This document shows, one piece after another, positions 8,601-42,074 of a stretch of 64,000 bases of DNA (position 1 is the stretch's first letter; each line of letters starts with the position of its first letter). The stretch is from Mesostigma viride. Taxonomy: Eukaryota > Streptophyta > Mesostigmatophyceae > Mesostigmatales > Mesostigmataceae. Below the pieces are notes generated by a model. That model saw only the letters and a list, made by a program, of their open reading frames with translations. It made no database searches and was not told the origin of the DNA. The stretch covers positions 1-64,000 of the forward strand of contig RPFO01001354.1 in assembly GCA_009746045.1 (NCBI GenBank), written 5' to 3'. The position numbers were made by a program, and so were the translations under genes.

Positions 8601-11600
8601 GCAAGTCCGCCTGGGAGATGGCTCCATTCGAGAAGAAGCCACCGTTGCCGCCAGCCATTTGCGGCTTTCTCGTGCTGGACGGGAACCACTTTACCACACT
8701 CATCAAATCGGTGAAATTCGAACTGGTCACCGACAATATGACGGTGGACCAAAGATCTGTGTGGTACCAGGCAATGCTGAATGGTTTCATGAAGGCGGAA
8801 AAGCTCAGGGTCGTTGCGCGGGGAGGGAAGGAGCAGGAGGTCACGAAGACCGTGGCCGCGGCGAAGCTGGAGGAGTGGGCAACTGATTGGACGAATTTCG
8901 GGGGGGTGGACGTGCAGATGCTCAAGGGTGAGACCATCCTGCCGACCTGGTGGCAGATCCGTGAACAGAAGGTAAGCCAGGTTGCGACCGCCGGCGTTTC
9001 TATAAGTGGTTTTCTTGTGTTAATTTCAGTATGCCATTAGTTCGGTCAAGATGCGACCGCCGGCGTTTCTATAAGGGGTTTTCATGTTCCACCTTAGCAT
9101 GCCATATTTTGGTCAAGATGCGACCGCCGGCGTTTCTTTCAGTCGTATTCTTGTTCTCAGTTGAGTTGTGCTTATTTGGGAGGACTGTCGATGTGTCTCT
9201 GCGCGTTGTTGCCCTACGGGGATGCAGGTTACCGAACAAGTCGGCAAGATGATCGAAGTTGTCAGGCAGCTCGGGAACGCCATGAACGCCGAGGACACAG
9301 CCCAAGCCAAGGCAACGTGGGGCTCAGCGCTGGGGGATGTGCACCGGGCCTACCAGGCATATGGACCCGTCAAGAGAGGGAAGGGCGTGTCTCTCCCAAC
9401 TCCTCTGTACGGCAAGATCTGGGCGATTGTGAAGCCCTTTTGGCAGAAAGGAGAGCAAGCCAAGGCCGAAGGGGACGGCGCAGGCGACAAGGCAGGAGGG
9501 GCTGAAGAGACGGACAAGTGGGGGCCGGACCAGAAGAACTTCATGCAGCGCTGGCTGTTCTGGTGTGAGGACCCTTTGAAGCCCGCTGTCGACGGCAAGC
9601 CGGCGATCGCACAGGATATCGCGGCTCGGCAAGACTTCCTTGACACGCGCCCTAAAGACAAGGCGCACGAACTGTCCATTTTCACCGCGCATCGGGAACT
9701 TGCGAGTTTCCAGTACTTCGACAGCCTGATCCAAGCGCCGATCATGTCCTGTGAGGCCCCTCCCAGCAACCTGATAAAAATAATGGAAGTCGCCAAGAAT
9801 TTGATAGAGGCGGCAAAGCAATTCGCCCACATCAAGTTCCTGGAGAACCCCGAGCTGATGGCCGCTTGCAAACAACTAAACGGGACTTTCGACCCCGTAT
9901 TGGTGAGGGAGCACGTGTTTGGCGTGAAGCTGAAGGGCACCTTCGCCACGGACCTCGACAAGTTCATCGCCGACTGCCGCCTGACCAGAGACTTTTGGCG
10001 GGTGGTCGTCACGGCCATGAGGGCGATCATTCTCACGCTGAGGGACCTTCCGCCGGCTAAAAGGAAAGTGGTCGACCAGAAGGACTGGAAGTTCCCGAGA
10101 GGGCTGCTCGCTTCCCACCCCCGTCATTTGTATGACGATTTGGGGGTGAAGACCAAACATCTGCTGGGTGTGCCACAGGAGGCGGCGGCGGAGGTCGAGA
10201 AGGAGGTCGAGGAGGCGGCGGAGGAGGGGACTACCAAGGCCAAGAAGGGGTGGAAGGAAAGGTTGGAAGCCTACAGCGATTGGAAGGGGGTGAGGATGGG
10301 ATCCGACTGGATCGCATACAGGACAATGACATGGAAGGAAAACGAAAAAAGAAAGGATCTGGTGGTGACGAAGGTGGTGGACGAGTTGTGCGCGGGGAAT
10401 TACAAAATTCCTCGGTCGCTGGAGGACCAGGCGTTTGCTGTGCTGGACCTGGCAGCTGACAGCAACGAGAAGTGGAGGAACCTGCGCAAGTGGGACGCAG
10501 ACTGCATTCCGGAGGAGAGCAACATTCCCAAACCCTCCTCGCATTTGAGCCCGGTCGTGTGGGATGTGGTTGACAAGATGACCAACGCCCTTTTTAGGGG
10601 ACCCTGCAGAGTTCTGCTGGTGTTCGGGGAGCCCGCCCATATCCGCCGGTGGAAGCGCCTGGTCCGCCTTATCAAATATTGGCTTGTTGAAGATGGGTGG
10701 GAAGGCCTCAAATACTTTTCCGACGACGATTCTTCGTCTGATGAGGATGATGATTCGGAGAAGGGGGAAGAGGGGGAGGCGGATGAGGATGAGAAGGAGG
10801 AGGATGAGGAGGAGGAGGATGAGGAGGAGGAGGAGGACGAGGAGGACGAGGAGGACGAGGAGGACGAGGAGGACGAGGAGGAGGATATTGCTGAGGGGCA
10901 CCCGCCCGGGATGGGTGAGGGGCAGGCGGAGGGGGAGAAAGGGGATGGGGATGGGGAGATGGGAGGAGGGGGAGGGGGAGAGGGACGGGGGAGGAGATGG
11001 AAGGGGAGGGAAAAAGCGCAGTCGGGGTGATGGAGGCTTGCGTGATGAGACAATGGGGGGGGATGAAGACAACAGGGGGGGAGGTAAGCGCCAGCGTGCT
11101 GGTGAAGGAGACTCGAGGCCTGTCGTTGGAAACGCCGGCGGGCGTATCTGTGACGAGGAGGGGGATCGCCAGCGGGAGGGAGGCTCGAGGCCTGTTACTG
11201 GAAACGCCGGCGGGCGTATCTGTGATGAGGAGGGGGATCGCCAGCAGGAAGGAGGCTCGCGGCCTGTTACTGGAAACGCCGGCGGGCGTATCTGTGATGA
11301 GGAGGGGGATCGCCAGCAGGAAGGAGGCTCGCAGCGTGTTACTGGAAACGCCGGCGGGCGTATCTGTGATGAGGATGGGGATCGCCAGCAGGAAGCAGGC
11401 TCGCGGCCTGTTACTGGTAGCGCCGGCGGGCGTTCCCGATTTACGGGAGGCGGTCGTGTCCGACAGATGGGAATGAGGCCTCGTCAGGATTCATGGGGAC
11501 CCCCGGTTGAGGGGACCCCCGCCCTCGCCTCGGTTTCTTTGGGTCTGGGTGACGATCCCGTACCGTCGTCAGGAAGGACGGTTGTGATGACTTTGCCCCC

Positions 11601-11934
11601 CCGCTCGACGGGGATGGAGCAATGCCCGAACACGATACTGCTGAATGAGGATGACGATCCGGAGCCGTCGGCTGACACGGATTTTGTTGCGAGCACCCCA
11701 CTGCAGAAGAGGGTATTGGAGGCTCGTAACGTGGAGGGTCCGCCGAAAGTCTCAGGTGGAGGGCCGGCGTTTGCCGGATTGATGCGCCCGACTGAGGTGG
11801 TCGATGTTGAGGCGCCGCCAGGGACATCGACCGCACCGTTAACATTACGGATATCTTCGATCGACCAAGGATGCCCTTCCACGCTCCAACGGTACATTCG
11901 GCCGGTAAATTTCATTTTCAATAAACGAGTTTAA
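5652..11934 (+). CDS. Large multi-exon nuclear-type protein of unknown function
   Basis: The ATG follows TTGTGTTGCAG. Exons with consistent phase 0: 5652-6326, 6448-6504, 6632-6712, 6837-7341, 7784-8971 and 9228 to about 11000. Donors are GTAAGT, GTACAT or GTAAGC and acceptors are TTCGCAG, TTACAG or TGCAG. Exon 1 encodes a Pro/Gly/Arg-rich, probably disordered N-terminus with a KRAR cluster. The fifth and sixth exons encode about 900 residues of helical, unrecognised protein. These end in a very long Asp/Glu tract (about 10740-10890), then a basic KKRSR stretch, 24-residue repeats and a C-terminal region to TAA at 11932. Frame changes at about 7030, 7130 and 10990-11030 must be explained by indels or unseen small introns. 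An AATAAA signal overlaps the end (about 11921). An acidic tract followed by a nuclear-localisation-like cluster suggests a nuclear protein, but this is inference. Confidence 0.6.
6769..6789 (+). other. 21-nt hairpin motif inside intron 3 of the large gene
   Basis: GTTACG, ACGGCCGG, CGTTTCT, lying 56 bases after the GTAAGT donor in a 124-base intron (6713-6836). Introns 1 and 2 of the same gene lack the motif. Confidence 0.85.
7327..7783 (+). repeat. Intron 4: three tandem copies of exon end + intron, each with the hairpin motif
   Basis: About 150-bp units begin with the last 15 coding bases (GTTGAGGGGAATGAG and variants), then a donor and TACCTCTGTTGTGAGGGGGGCT. The hairpin motif follows at 7400, 7550 and 7702 (GTTGCG, ACGGCCGG, CGTTTCT), then a T-rich end. 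Only the first donor (7342, GTAAGT) and last acceptor (ACTGCAG, 7783) are needed. The second copy's donor is mutated to CCAAGT, while the third keeps GTAAGT. Confidence 0.85.
8972..9227 (+). repeat. Intron 5: three hairpin motif copies in tandem units
   Basis: The motif occurs at 8981 (GTTGCG, ACCGCCGG, CGTTTCT) and, as GATGCG variants, at about 9050 and 9117, about 70 bp apart, each followed by ATAAG-GGTTTTC-like sequence. The donor is GTAAGC at 8972. The acceptor is GATGCAG ending 9227. Confidence 0.85.
10740..10890 (+). repeat. Coding GAGGAN repeat (Asp/Glu tract)
   Basis: GAGGAC/GAGGAG/GATGAG triplets encode an almost unbroken acidic run. Such tracts occur in histone- and nucleosome-binding proteins and other nuclear proteins. 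Confidence 0.85.
11110..11470 (+). repeat. 72-bp coding tandem repeat (24 residues) carrying the inverted hairpin motif
   Basis: Units begin (at GGAAACG) at 11128, 11200, 11272, 11344 and 11416 (last variant), an exact 72-bp period. Each encodes a Gly/Glu/Asp/Arg-rich unit with VTGNAGGRICDEEGDRQ. Every unit contains GGAAACGCCGGC-GGGCGTATC, the reverse complement of the intergenic and intronic 21-nt motif with a perfectly paired stem. Confidence 0.9.
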
Positions 11935-12045
11935 TAAGTACCTTAATATATTTCTACATAAGTTTTTTTGCATCAGTCCATGGCTTCATTGATTTCTCAC
12001 ACGACCCTTCCGTATTCATGTTAATTGGCATGTGCTTACGTGCAG

Positions 12046-12739
12046 GGAAAGGCGAAGAAGAAACTCCAGTTCGGTTTCCCCGTGGATCCGCGTCTGGGAC
12101 TGTGTCCAGAGAGGCCGGCCGTGTTGTTGGCCAGGCCGCGGTCGGCGAACCAGTTGCACAACCGGGGGCGGGAGGGGACGAGCTCCCACCCAACGCACCA
12201 ACTCACGCACCAGCCTTACCGTGCGGTCAGCCAGAAAAAACGTACGAAGAGTTGATGGCAGAGGCGGCGGCTGCGCAGGGGCAGAAGGCAAAACGTCGGG
12301 GAGGGGGCAGGCGAGGGGCGGGGCAGGAGACGGAGGGTGCCGACGAACCTGCACAGCCGCAGAAGGGTGGTGGTCAGGGCAGAGATGCGACGGCCGAAAA
12401 CCGAATCAGGGACGTTCGGCCGGACGTCCGGATGCGCTTTATGGATGGCGCGAAACTGAGTCGCGGAGGTTGGAGTTCGAAATGGGTAGACGACGTGTGC
12501 ATAAACTGGAGCACAAGTACCCCAAGAAGGAAGATTTTCCGCTCTTTGGCACCCTCCTGGGCAAAGAGAGGGAGAAGGTGGTGTTCAGATGGTTTGATGA
12601 AGGGCACGACCTCGGTTGGAGTAATGAGTGCGAGCAAAAGTTTCGTTTCCCTCTGAAGTTCGCTAGAGAACATGTTACTCTCCTGAAGGAAGGCGCCAGC
12701 TGGGACAACATTCCTTCATATCGACCTGGCAAGCGATGA
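12046..12739 (+). CDS. Hypothetical ORF downstream of the large gene, frameshifted
   Basis: After an acceptor-like CTTACGTGCAG (12045) a frame encodes an Ala/Gly/Arg-rich segment ending in a region with VRPDVRMRFMDGAKLSRGGW. From about 12490 the sensible frame changes to one with HKLEHKYPKKEDFPLFG and a Trp/Phe-containing end, stopping with TGA at 12737. The first part continues the Gly/Arg/Glu style of the preceding gene, so it may be that gene's last exon with an unseen junction rather than a separate gene. I do not recognise a domain. Confidence 0.4.
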
Positions 12740-12744
12740 TGGGC

Positions 12745-13280
12745 GAGGACTTTGCACGAAATCGCGTTTTGCACGTAATTGCCCACCGCAACGTGGAGAA
12801 ATGCAGATGTACATAGTAGTTGGATCAGTTACCGTGACTTTGGGCAGTTTAGTAGTTGGGGTGACGTGTCCAATGTATATATGGTGGGGCGCGTCCAAGG
12901 GGGTCCACGCTGATTGAGCACTTGCATGTGTTCTTTCAACATATTCGGACATGTATGAAATGAATAAATTGTTTGGACGATTGCAAATTGATTGATTGAA
13001 GAATGAGATACCATTAATAATTGAAAAATGTAAAACCTCATTGTGAATTTGTACTTCAAACTTTCACATGCATGCCCCAAATTGTGCATTTGTGCAGGTT
13101 TTAATTATGAGAAGTAGCATTTCTCTACAAATATTGAGAAATTTAGGGGCACTTGGGGTTGTTGGCCATGTTCATTCATGATAAAATGGACTTTTTATGC
13201 TGTAAAATCATATTCCACTAGTCCAAAACGCTGCTTTCATGACGTCAAAAGTACCAGCAATGGCCCTAGGTTGGAGCAGT
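12745..13280. other. AT-rich spacer, no gene seen
   Basis: AT-rich, non-repetitive sequence with no convincing ORF. It marks the right end of the hairpin-punctuated block, as no further motif copies are found beyond it. Confidence 0.6.
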
Positions 13281-13282
13281 AG

Positions 13283-13560
13283 ATGTTGGGGACGCCCAGG
13301 GGTGTGGGCACCGCGGCCCGAATCGCTATGAATGCCATACGCGGTCACACGCGGAGCCCCCACAGACTTGGGGGTGGTCTCCTTCATCACTACTTGCCAT
13401 CTATCCTTGCGCACCATCTGCCTCCATATTACAGACAAACCAGGAGGCTGCCCGGGTGTGAGCCCGTCACGTCTAGTGTAGCACATGTCCATGCCGAGTC
13501 TATCACGAAAAGTCCACGCCTGGGGCACGCCAGGTGAGGACATATCGCCCAGGCTGGGTG
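13283..13560 (+). repeat. Left arm of a large inverted repeat (retroelement 3' region)
   Basis: The sequence from GGGGTGTGGGCACCGCGG to the CACGCCAGGTGAGGACATA region recurs, reverse complemented with one internal deletion, at about 14105-14330, and again in part at 14465-14610 and 16855-17035. The arms flank reverse-transcriptase remnants, so this looks like two retroelement copies in opposite orientation. Confidence 0.75.
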
Positions 13561-13591
13561 GGCTTGGTGCCAGCTAGTCTATCTGATGTAT

Positions 13592-14060
13592 CTACCTGAT
13601 CTGTGCGGGCCAGGTGCCCGGCAAGGCCCAGGCGCCTGTGCCTAATAATGTGGAAAACATAGGGCAAATCAGCGTACAAATCCTCATTACTAAGGTGCAA
13701 ACCAAAGGGGTGGGAAGGGCCTTGCGCAGCATCTTGGTGACGGTGCCGTCGAGTCGTTGCTCCAGCTCCTGCGTCAGTGTCCAGGTCTCGGCGCCGCAGG
13801 TCAGGATCGTCAGAATGATGACCTTGAAGAGGTCACGCTTGATCGACGATCCGGGGTAGGGCGGGGTTGCTCCACCAGCGGCGGTGGTCATGGAGGTGCG
13901 GCTGGTGCGCCCACGCCATGCCGATCCGTGTCGTCAGGTCGTCCTCGCAATCGGGAAGCCAACTGCCGAGCAGCTTGAAGCGGCCTGAAGTAGGGTAGTT
14001 GACCTCGGTGTCGTCTAAGAGGCGGAGTGTGGGTGGGGGCCCTGCCATGCCGAGGGCCAC
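13592..14060 (-). pseudogene. LINE reverse-transcriptase 3' fragment (decayed)
   Basis: In two minus-strand frames there are stretches typical of the end of LINE ORF2: RFKLLGSWLPD with a following MAWAH (13833-14060) and LTCGAETWTLTQELEQRLDG (13592-13891). The same two blocks occur in the minus-strand RT pseudogene at 55.2-56.3 kb (RFKLLESWLHD; LTYGAEAWTLTPTLAAKLDG). Frame breaks show it is dead. Confidence 0.75.
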
Positions 14061-14104
14061 TGGGCCAGGGCCTCCGTTTACAACATCTATCTACAACATC
14101 AAAA

Positions 14105-14720
14105 GCCAGCCTGGGCGTTATGTCCTCACCTGGCGTGCCCTAGGCCGCGCGCGGCAGGGCCGCCACCCGTGGACTTTTCGTGATTGACTCGGCATGGACA
14201 TGTGCTACACTAGACGTGACGGGCTCACACCCGGGCAGCCTCCTGGTTTGTCTGTAATATGTAGGCAGGCGTGTGACCAAGTATGGCATTCATAGCGATT
14301 CGGGCCGCGGTGCCCACACCCCTGTAACTAGGACCTAGATATAGCTTATACCATCCATTCCATCCCATGTTCCCCTCCCATGCACTGAGGACTTATGCTC
14401 ACGTGACGCAGTCACGTGTCTATTAATGAATGAATGAATGAATGAATTAATTAACTAATTAATTAGTTAATGGATCGAGGCAGATGGTGCGCAAGGATAG
14501 ATGGCAAGTAGTGATGAAGGAGACCACCCCCAAGCCTGTGGGGGCTCCGCGTGTGACCAAGTATGGCATTCATAGCGATTCGGGCCGTGGTGCCCACACC
14601 CCTGTAACTAGGACCTAGATAGCTTACACCATCCATTCCATCCCATGTTCCCCTCCCACTGAGGACTTATGCTCACGTGACGCAGACGTCACGTGTCTAT
14701 TAATTCATTAATTAATCAAA
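14105..14720 (-). repeat. Right inverted-repeat arm and duplicated retroelement 3' tails
   Basis: 14105-14330 is the reverse complement of 13283-13560. The sequence from GTGTGACCAAGTATGG through the CTCACGTGACGCAG...CACGTGTCTATTAAT tail occurs twice (about 14268-14460 and 14550-14720), each ending in an AT microsatellite (AATG or TTAA type), as expected for LINE-type 3' ends. Confidence 0.7.
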
Positions 14721-15370
14721 AGCCAACTACTAACTAGTCTAACTAAGCTCGCTACCTAGGGAACCTGTCTGGCGTGCTTCCCGTATGTTTGCACACGCGG
14801 GCGCTTCCCCACGGGAGGGGTTTCATTGTCCTCTATGACCTGGGCCCACTTGGCCTTGTCCATCATCTTGTTCCAAATCACAGTCTGAGAGACCTAGCCC
14901 CCCCATATGTCTGCGACTAGCTGTTCTTTGAAGGTGCAGGCCTTGCGGCGGCGAGCATTGCTGGGCCCAGCCCACGTAAGGAGGTGCCGGCATGCAGGCT
15001 GAGCTGGGTGCAGCCCCGCGAGGGGGCCACGTGAGGTGTCTACCTGGTTGGTGCGAGCTAATTAATTAATTAATAAATTAGACTCGTGCTCCCGTTGGGG
15101 AGTCACGGAGCATTATATATAACCCCGATTAATTAATTAGTTAGACTCGTGCTCCCATTGGGGAGTCACGGAGCATTGACCCCGATGGATGGATGGATGG
15201 ATGGATGGATGGATGGATGGATGGATGGATGGATGGATGGATGGATGGATGGATGGATGGATGGGTGCAAACAGTCCTACCGGTCTAATCTATCTAAATC
15301 AGCTACCTACAACATCTATCTAAACCCCGATGGATGGATGGATGGATGGATGGATTTGGAGATGATATTT
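14721..15370. other. Retroelement debris and TGGA microsatellites, no gene seen
   Basis: Repeated segments about the word GACTCGTGCTCCC-TTGGGGAGTCACGGAGCATT occur twice (about 15069 and 15145). (TGGA)n runs lie at 15184-15263 and 15328-15356. No intact coding region is visible. Confidence 0.7.
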
Positions 15371-16600
15371 TGAGTCACGAGCCACGAGGTAGCCATGGCT
15401 GACGGCGGAGCTCATAACTTTCACGTTTGAGCACCGAATTTAGCCGTGAATATCACAATCGCTTTGTCTTTCTAAGACGCACATGCTGATATAACTTTCC
15501 GCAGCTATTACGCAATATATAACGAGCAAACGCTCCTCGACGCAACGCAGCCTGGCGGCTGCGCTCGGCAATGAAAATATGTCTGCAGCTCCGGCTGCAG
15601 CTTCGCCCTCAATCCCGGCAGGCAGCGGTGACACTAGTCGCGCACTGGTGGTCGCCCAGCAACCTCCCGGGCTTCATGCCTCGCCTTCAGCCTCGCCTGA
15701 GCCCAAACGCAGCCGCCCTTGACCGAACCAAGCTGGTCTGAGCGCGACTTTGACGTCGACGGGTTGTTTTCCACCTTCGACGACGCCAGACCCAGCTATT
15801 TCGACATGCCACCCATCAGGATACCGGAGCTTGTGTTTTATGCATGGGTCGTACGCCTCCATTTTCGACCTGTGCCGGCGCCTTCAAAGCCGTAATCGCC
15901 TCCGCACTGGACCTGATGGCCCGTTTTCTCACCGACCTGAGCACCTGACCAACTGGTCCCACCCCCGCCTTCAGCTCGCCGCCCTCTTTTCCATCCTTCA
16001 GCGCTCTGCCGCGGACCTTTGGGCCCCCTCCCCCTTGACCGAATCCACCTTCCTTCTCCACCTCCAAGAAGCCATCTCACAGCACGTGACGCCCCTAACT
16101 GCAGATGTGGCAGCTGTGGGTCGCACGCTGGCTGCTGAGCTCCCCACCATCCCCACCGCCACCGCCAGTGACCCTCCTCGCCTCCACCCCCCCGCCCCCC
16201 TCCGCCTCCACCGACTCCATCACCGCCCAGCTCCGCGACATTGACCAGCGCCAAGGACAATGCAATCGCCATCGAGGTCCTGCAAAACACCGCAGGCCTC
16301 ACCGCCCAGGCGGTGAAGGACATTGCCGCCAAGCCAGCCCCGGCTGGCCTGGCCGGCGATGCTCCTCCCATCCCGACCTGGGCGGATATGCTTAAGCAGC
16401 ACGCCACCTCCACCACCTCTGCCGTCGAAGCACAGCTCCAGCTGAGCAGACGCTCGACCTCCGCGAGGAGGCCGAGCTCGCCAAGCGCAGCCTCAATGCC
16501 ATACTCAAGAACTTCGACATGGTGGAAGGTGAGAATTCCGAGAATTAAGCTTGCACGTGCGTTTGAAAGCAAAATCCTTGATCGCATGGGCCTTCTAGGT
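15371..16600 (+). pseudogene. LINE ORF1 (half-LINE family), decayed copy
   Basis: The 5' leader (from GAGTCACGAGCCACGAGG to the CTAAGACGCACATGC region) and the beginning of ORF1 match the intact minus-strand copy at 53.9-52.4 kb. The start codon of that copy (ATGAGCAAACG) is here ATAACGAGCAAACG, so the start is lost. Several frameshifts follow. Recognisable pieces include the DNAIAIEVLQNTAG segment and the coiled region. Similarity stops near 16590, before the C-terminal domain. Confidence 0.8.
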
Positions 16601-16854
16601 GCACAGGAAAAGAAAATCCTTTCACTGCTGCATCAGGCATTATGCCGAGGCTCCGGGAGAGGCCTTTATATTCTCCCCAACCGGCGGCCTCTGAATGAGT
16701 TCCAAGCCTATCAGCTATGTGGCCGGCCACTGGACGGCCATGGGAGAGCCCTGATCTGCACCCGCTATATGCTTTTGCTATGTCGAAGCTTTATTGCACC
16801 CGGACACGGGATGCCAGATCGTTTCGACAGGTCAGCCTCCTAGCTGGTTTGTCA

Positions 16855-17040
16855 GTTCAGCCGGGCAGCCTCCTGGTTTGTCTGAAATATGGGGGCAGAT
16901 TGTACGCACGGATAGATATGGCAAGCAAGTATAGTGATGAAGGAGACCACCCCCAAGTCTGCGGGGGCTCCGCGTGCATGCCGACCGCGTATGGCATTCA
17001 TCTAGCGATTCGGGCGGTGGTGCCCACCCAGTTGGCAAAT
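16855..17040 (-). repeat. Dispersed copy of the inverted-repeat family
   Basis: The region from the CCTCCTGGTTTGTCTG word to GCGATTCGGGC-GTGGTGCCCACCC matches the arms at 13.3-14.6 kb, with small changes. Confidence 0.7.
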
Positions 17041-17360
17041 ACGGTACGGGGTATAAACGCGGGGCCTAAAAATACGGTATAATACGTGGGGGGTGTAGAA
17101 TACGCGGTGTAAAATACGCGACGTTTTTTAGGGTTTTAGGGCTAAGGGCGTGCATCTACGTGGAACACAAGTGCTGGCCTTGATAGTAATTAACAAAGCT
17201 TGTCACTTCACCATCATGTGTTCCAATCGTCAGTCACCCAATTAGCTGCCACGCTCATTGATGAATGAATGAATGAATGAATGAATGAATGAATGAATGA
17301 ATGAATGAATGAATGAATGAATGAATGAATGAATGAATGAATGAATGAATGAATTACCTA
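17041..17360. repeat. AT-rich spacer with (ATGA)n microsatellite
   Basis: Short repeats of AATACGGTATAA/AATACGCGG type (17035-17130) precede a (TGAA)n run at about 17261-17353. No gene is seen. Confidence 0.8.
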
Positions 17361-17389
17361 ACTAATTAATTAATCGCTACCCAGCCCAC

Positions 17390-17963
17390 CCGGCCGGCAG
17401 ATGGCAGCCTCTCGCAGCACTCCTAAGCGGACCTACTGCGGTCAGCGACCACCTCGACCACAGATGCCATCTCCACCAAGCTGCAGGAGATGGAAGCAGA
17501 ACGCCGAGCCGACGCGCGCAAGGACACTGACCGCGCCCGCCGCTAATGCCGAGTGGTGTTGCGTCGTTCCAGCAGCAGCCAGGGGAGACGGTCAAGTCTC
17601 TTGAGGCCGAGCTCAGGAGCAAGCTCCTTACCCAACTGGAACTCGGAAATTAGAACTGCGTGGGCACCGCCTTCCCGGGCCACTCACGGCCCACGGGACA
17701 AGGCGGCACCCCCACCAGTACTGCTTACCTTCCGTTCCATTGAGGATAAGCGGCTGTTCCTCTCGTGCCACAAGAAGCTGCACGACCTCTCCTGCATGGA
17801 CACTGGACGACGACCTGACCCCCGCTCAGCAGCATTATTAGCGATATGTGACCAGTGGCCGGAGTACCTCCGCCACAAGCAAGACCCCAAGAAGCCCAAG
17901 GTGTTCTGGCGGGGCGGGGACCTGATCGTCAACAACCAGCTGTTGAAGCCCCCTACGGGCTAG
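17390..17963 (+). pseudogene. Second LINE ORF1-type remnant (C-terminal part)
   Basis: The frame at 17553-17963 ends with RFRSIEDKRLFLSCHKKL-like sequence, a Trp-Pro (QWPEYLRHKQ) and then VFWRGGDLIVNN. This is the same architecture as the C-terminal domain of the intact ORF1 at 52.4 kb (LTFKTPADKISFL; LWPTYHQL; VYWKGAAIYV), but divergent. Upstream frames are broken. Confidence 0.6.
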
Positions 17964-18400
17964 ATTAGCCATTTAGCACCAATGCTCGGGTGACGCAACC
18001 TTGACATTGCCATCCCATAGCGCAATGCCAATGCAGGGTAGAACTTTTAGCCATGCATAGCCTAACCAGCCGTAGCCAACAGACATCAGCCAGCCTAGCT
18101 GTGAGCTTCGCAAAGCACTGCATGTTTGCTCCCGTCTCCATCGTGCAATGCGATGCTCACATTGGACATATTGCATCCACAGGGCCTGATGCCCCGGATT
18201 GTTTAGTTAGACGGGTACGATTGAGCACCCTGTGGCATGCCTGTTGCGTGAGGGAAGGGGGGATCTCTGCCCCCCTACCCGTTGTGCACACTCAGGGATT
18301 AATAGCATTTAGGTGCTCCGTGACTCCCCAACGGGAGCACGTGTTCGATTACGTAATTAGTAAATTCCACAAAATGCATTTCAACCCTTTAGAATGCATT

Positions 18401-41505
<23,105 letters not shown>

Positions 41506-41600
41506 TTTTCAGCCACGAACCTTGCACGAACGGTTCTTAATGCTAGCTGCGAGTTGCGACCCTCGGTTCTCCACGTTTGACGTTCCTGCCGCGCCGGGCC
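41506..41600. promoter_or_regulatory. Likely shared divergent promoter region
   Basis: It lies between the minus-strand ATG at 41505 and the probable CDH1 5' UTR exon that ends at 41731. I see no clear TATA element. The call rests on head-to-head gene order only. Confidence 0.35.
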
Positions 41601-41731
41601 GGAGGCCGACTCGACCTTCCGTAACTCTGGCGGGCGGCACGAGGGACGCTATCGGGCGCCAGGGTGCGACCGGCGACGTTGAACTGCGGCAGGCTACAGT
41701 ACTGAACCACGTACACGTAAACGGACGTAAA
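41600..41731 (+). other. Probable 5' UTR exon of CDH1
   Basis: A strong donor AAAG-GTAAGTCC at 41731/41732 and an acceptor GTTGTTGCAG at 42061 define a 330-base intron just before the CDH1 start. The frame that would join the ATG frame has a TAA at 41718-41720, so the exon is non-coding. The transcription start is not visible. Confidence 0.4.
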
Positions 41732-42074
41732 GGTAAGTCCCAAACGCGCCCAACGCGCGCGCCTCAATGCAACGATCCAACTGCAACGACGGACCATCTC
41801 CCGTGTCACACTCCATCAGCCCGTTTTATTTGTATTGCCCGCGGGGTTATTGCTGGACGCGAAGGGACTGTTGTTCCTGGCGAGTGGTGACAACGAGGCA
41901 TCATATCCTATTCCATCTGCATCCGCAGGCATTGTGAAAATCCAGGGTTAGAGCTCGCATGTTTAGCACGAAATTAGGGGCGAAATGGGGGAATTTTCTG
42001 GTCTAAGTTTGCTGTGGCCCTCGATTGTGTAGACATGCCTGTAATCTAAGGGTTGTTGCAGCAACGGCGGAACC

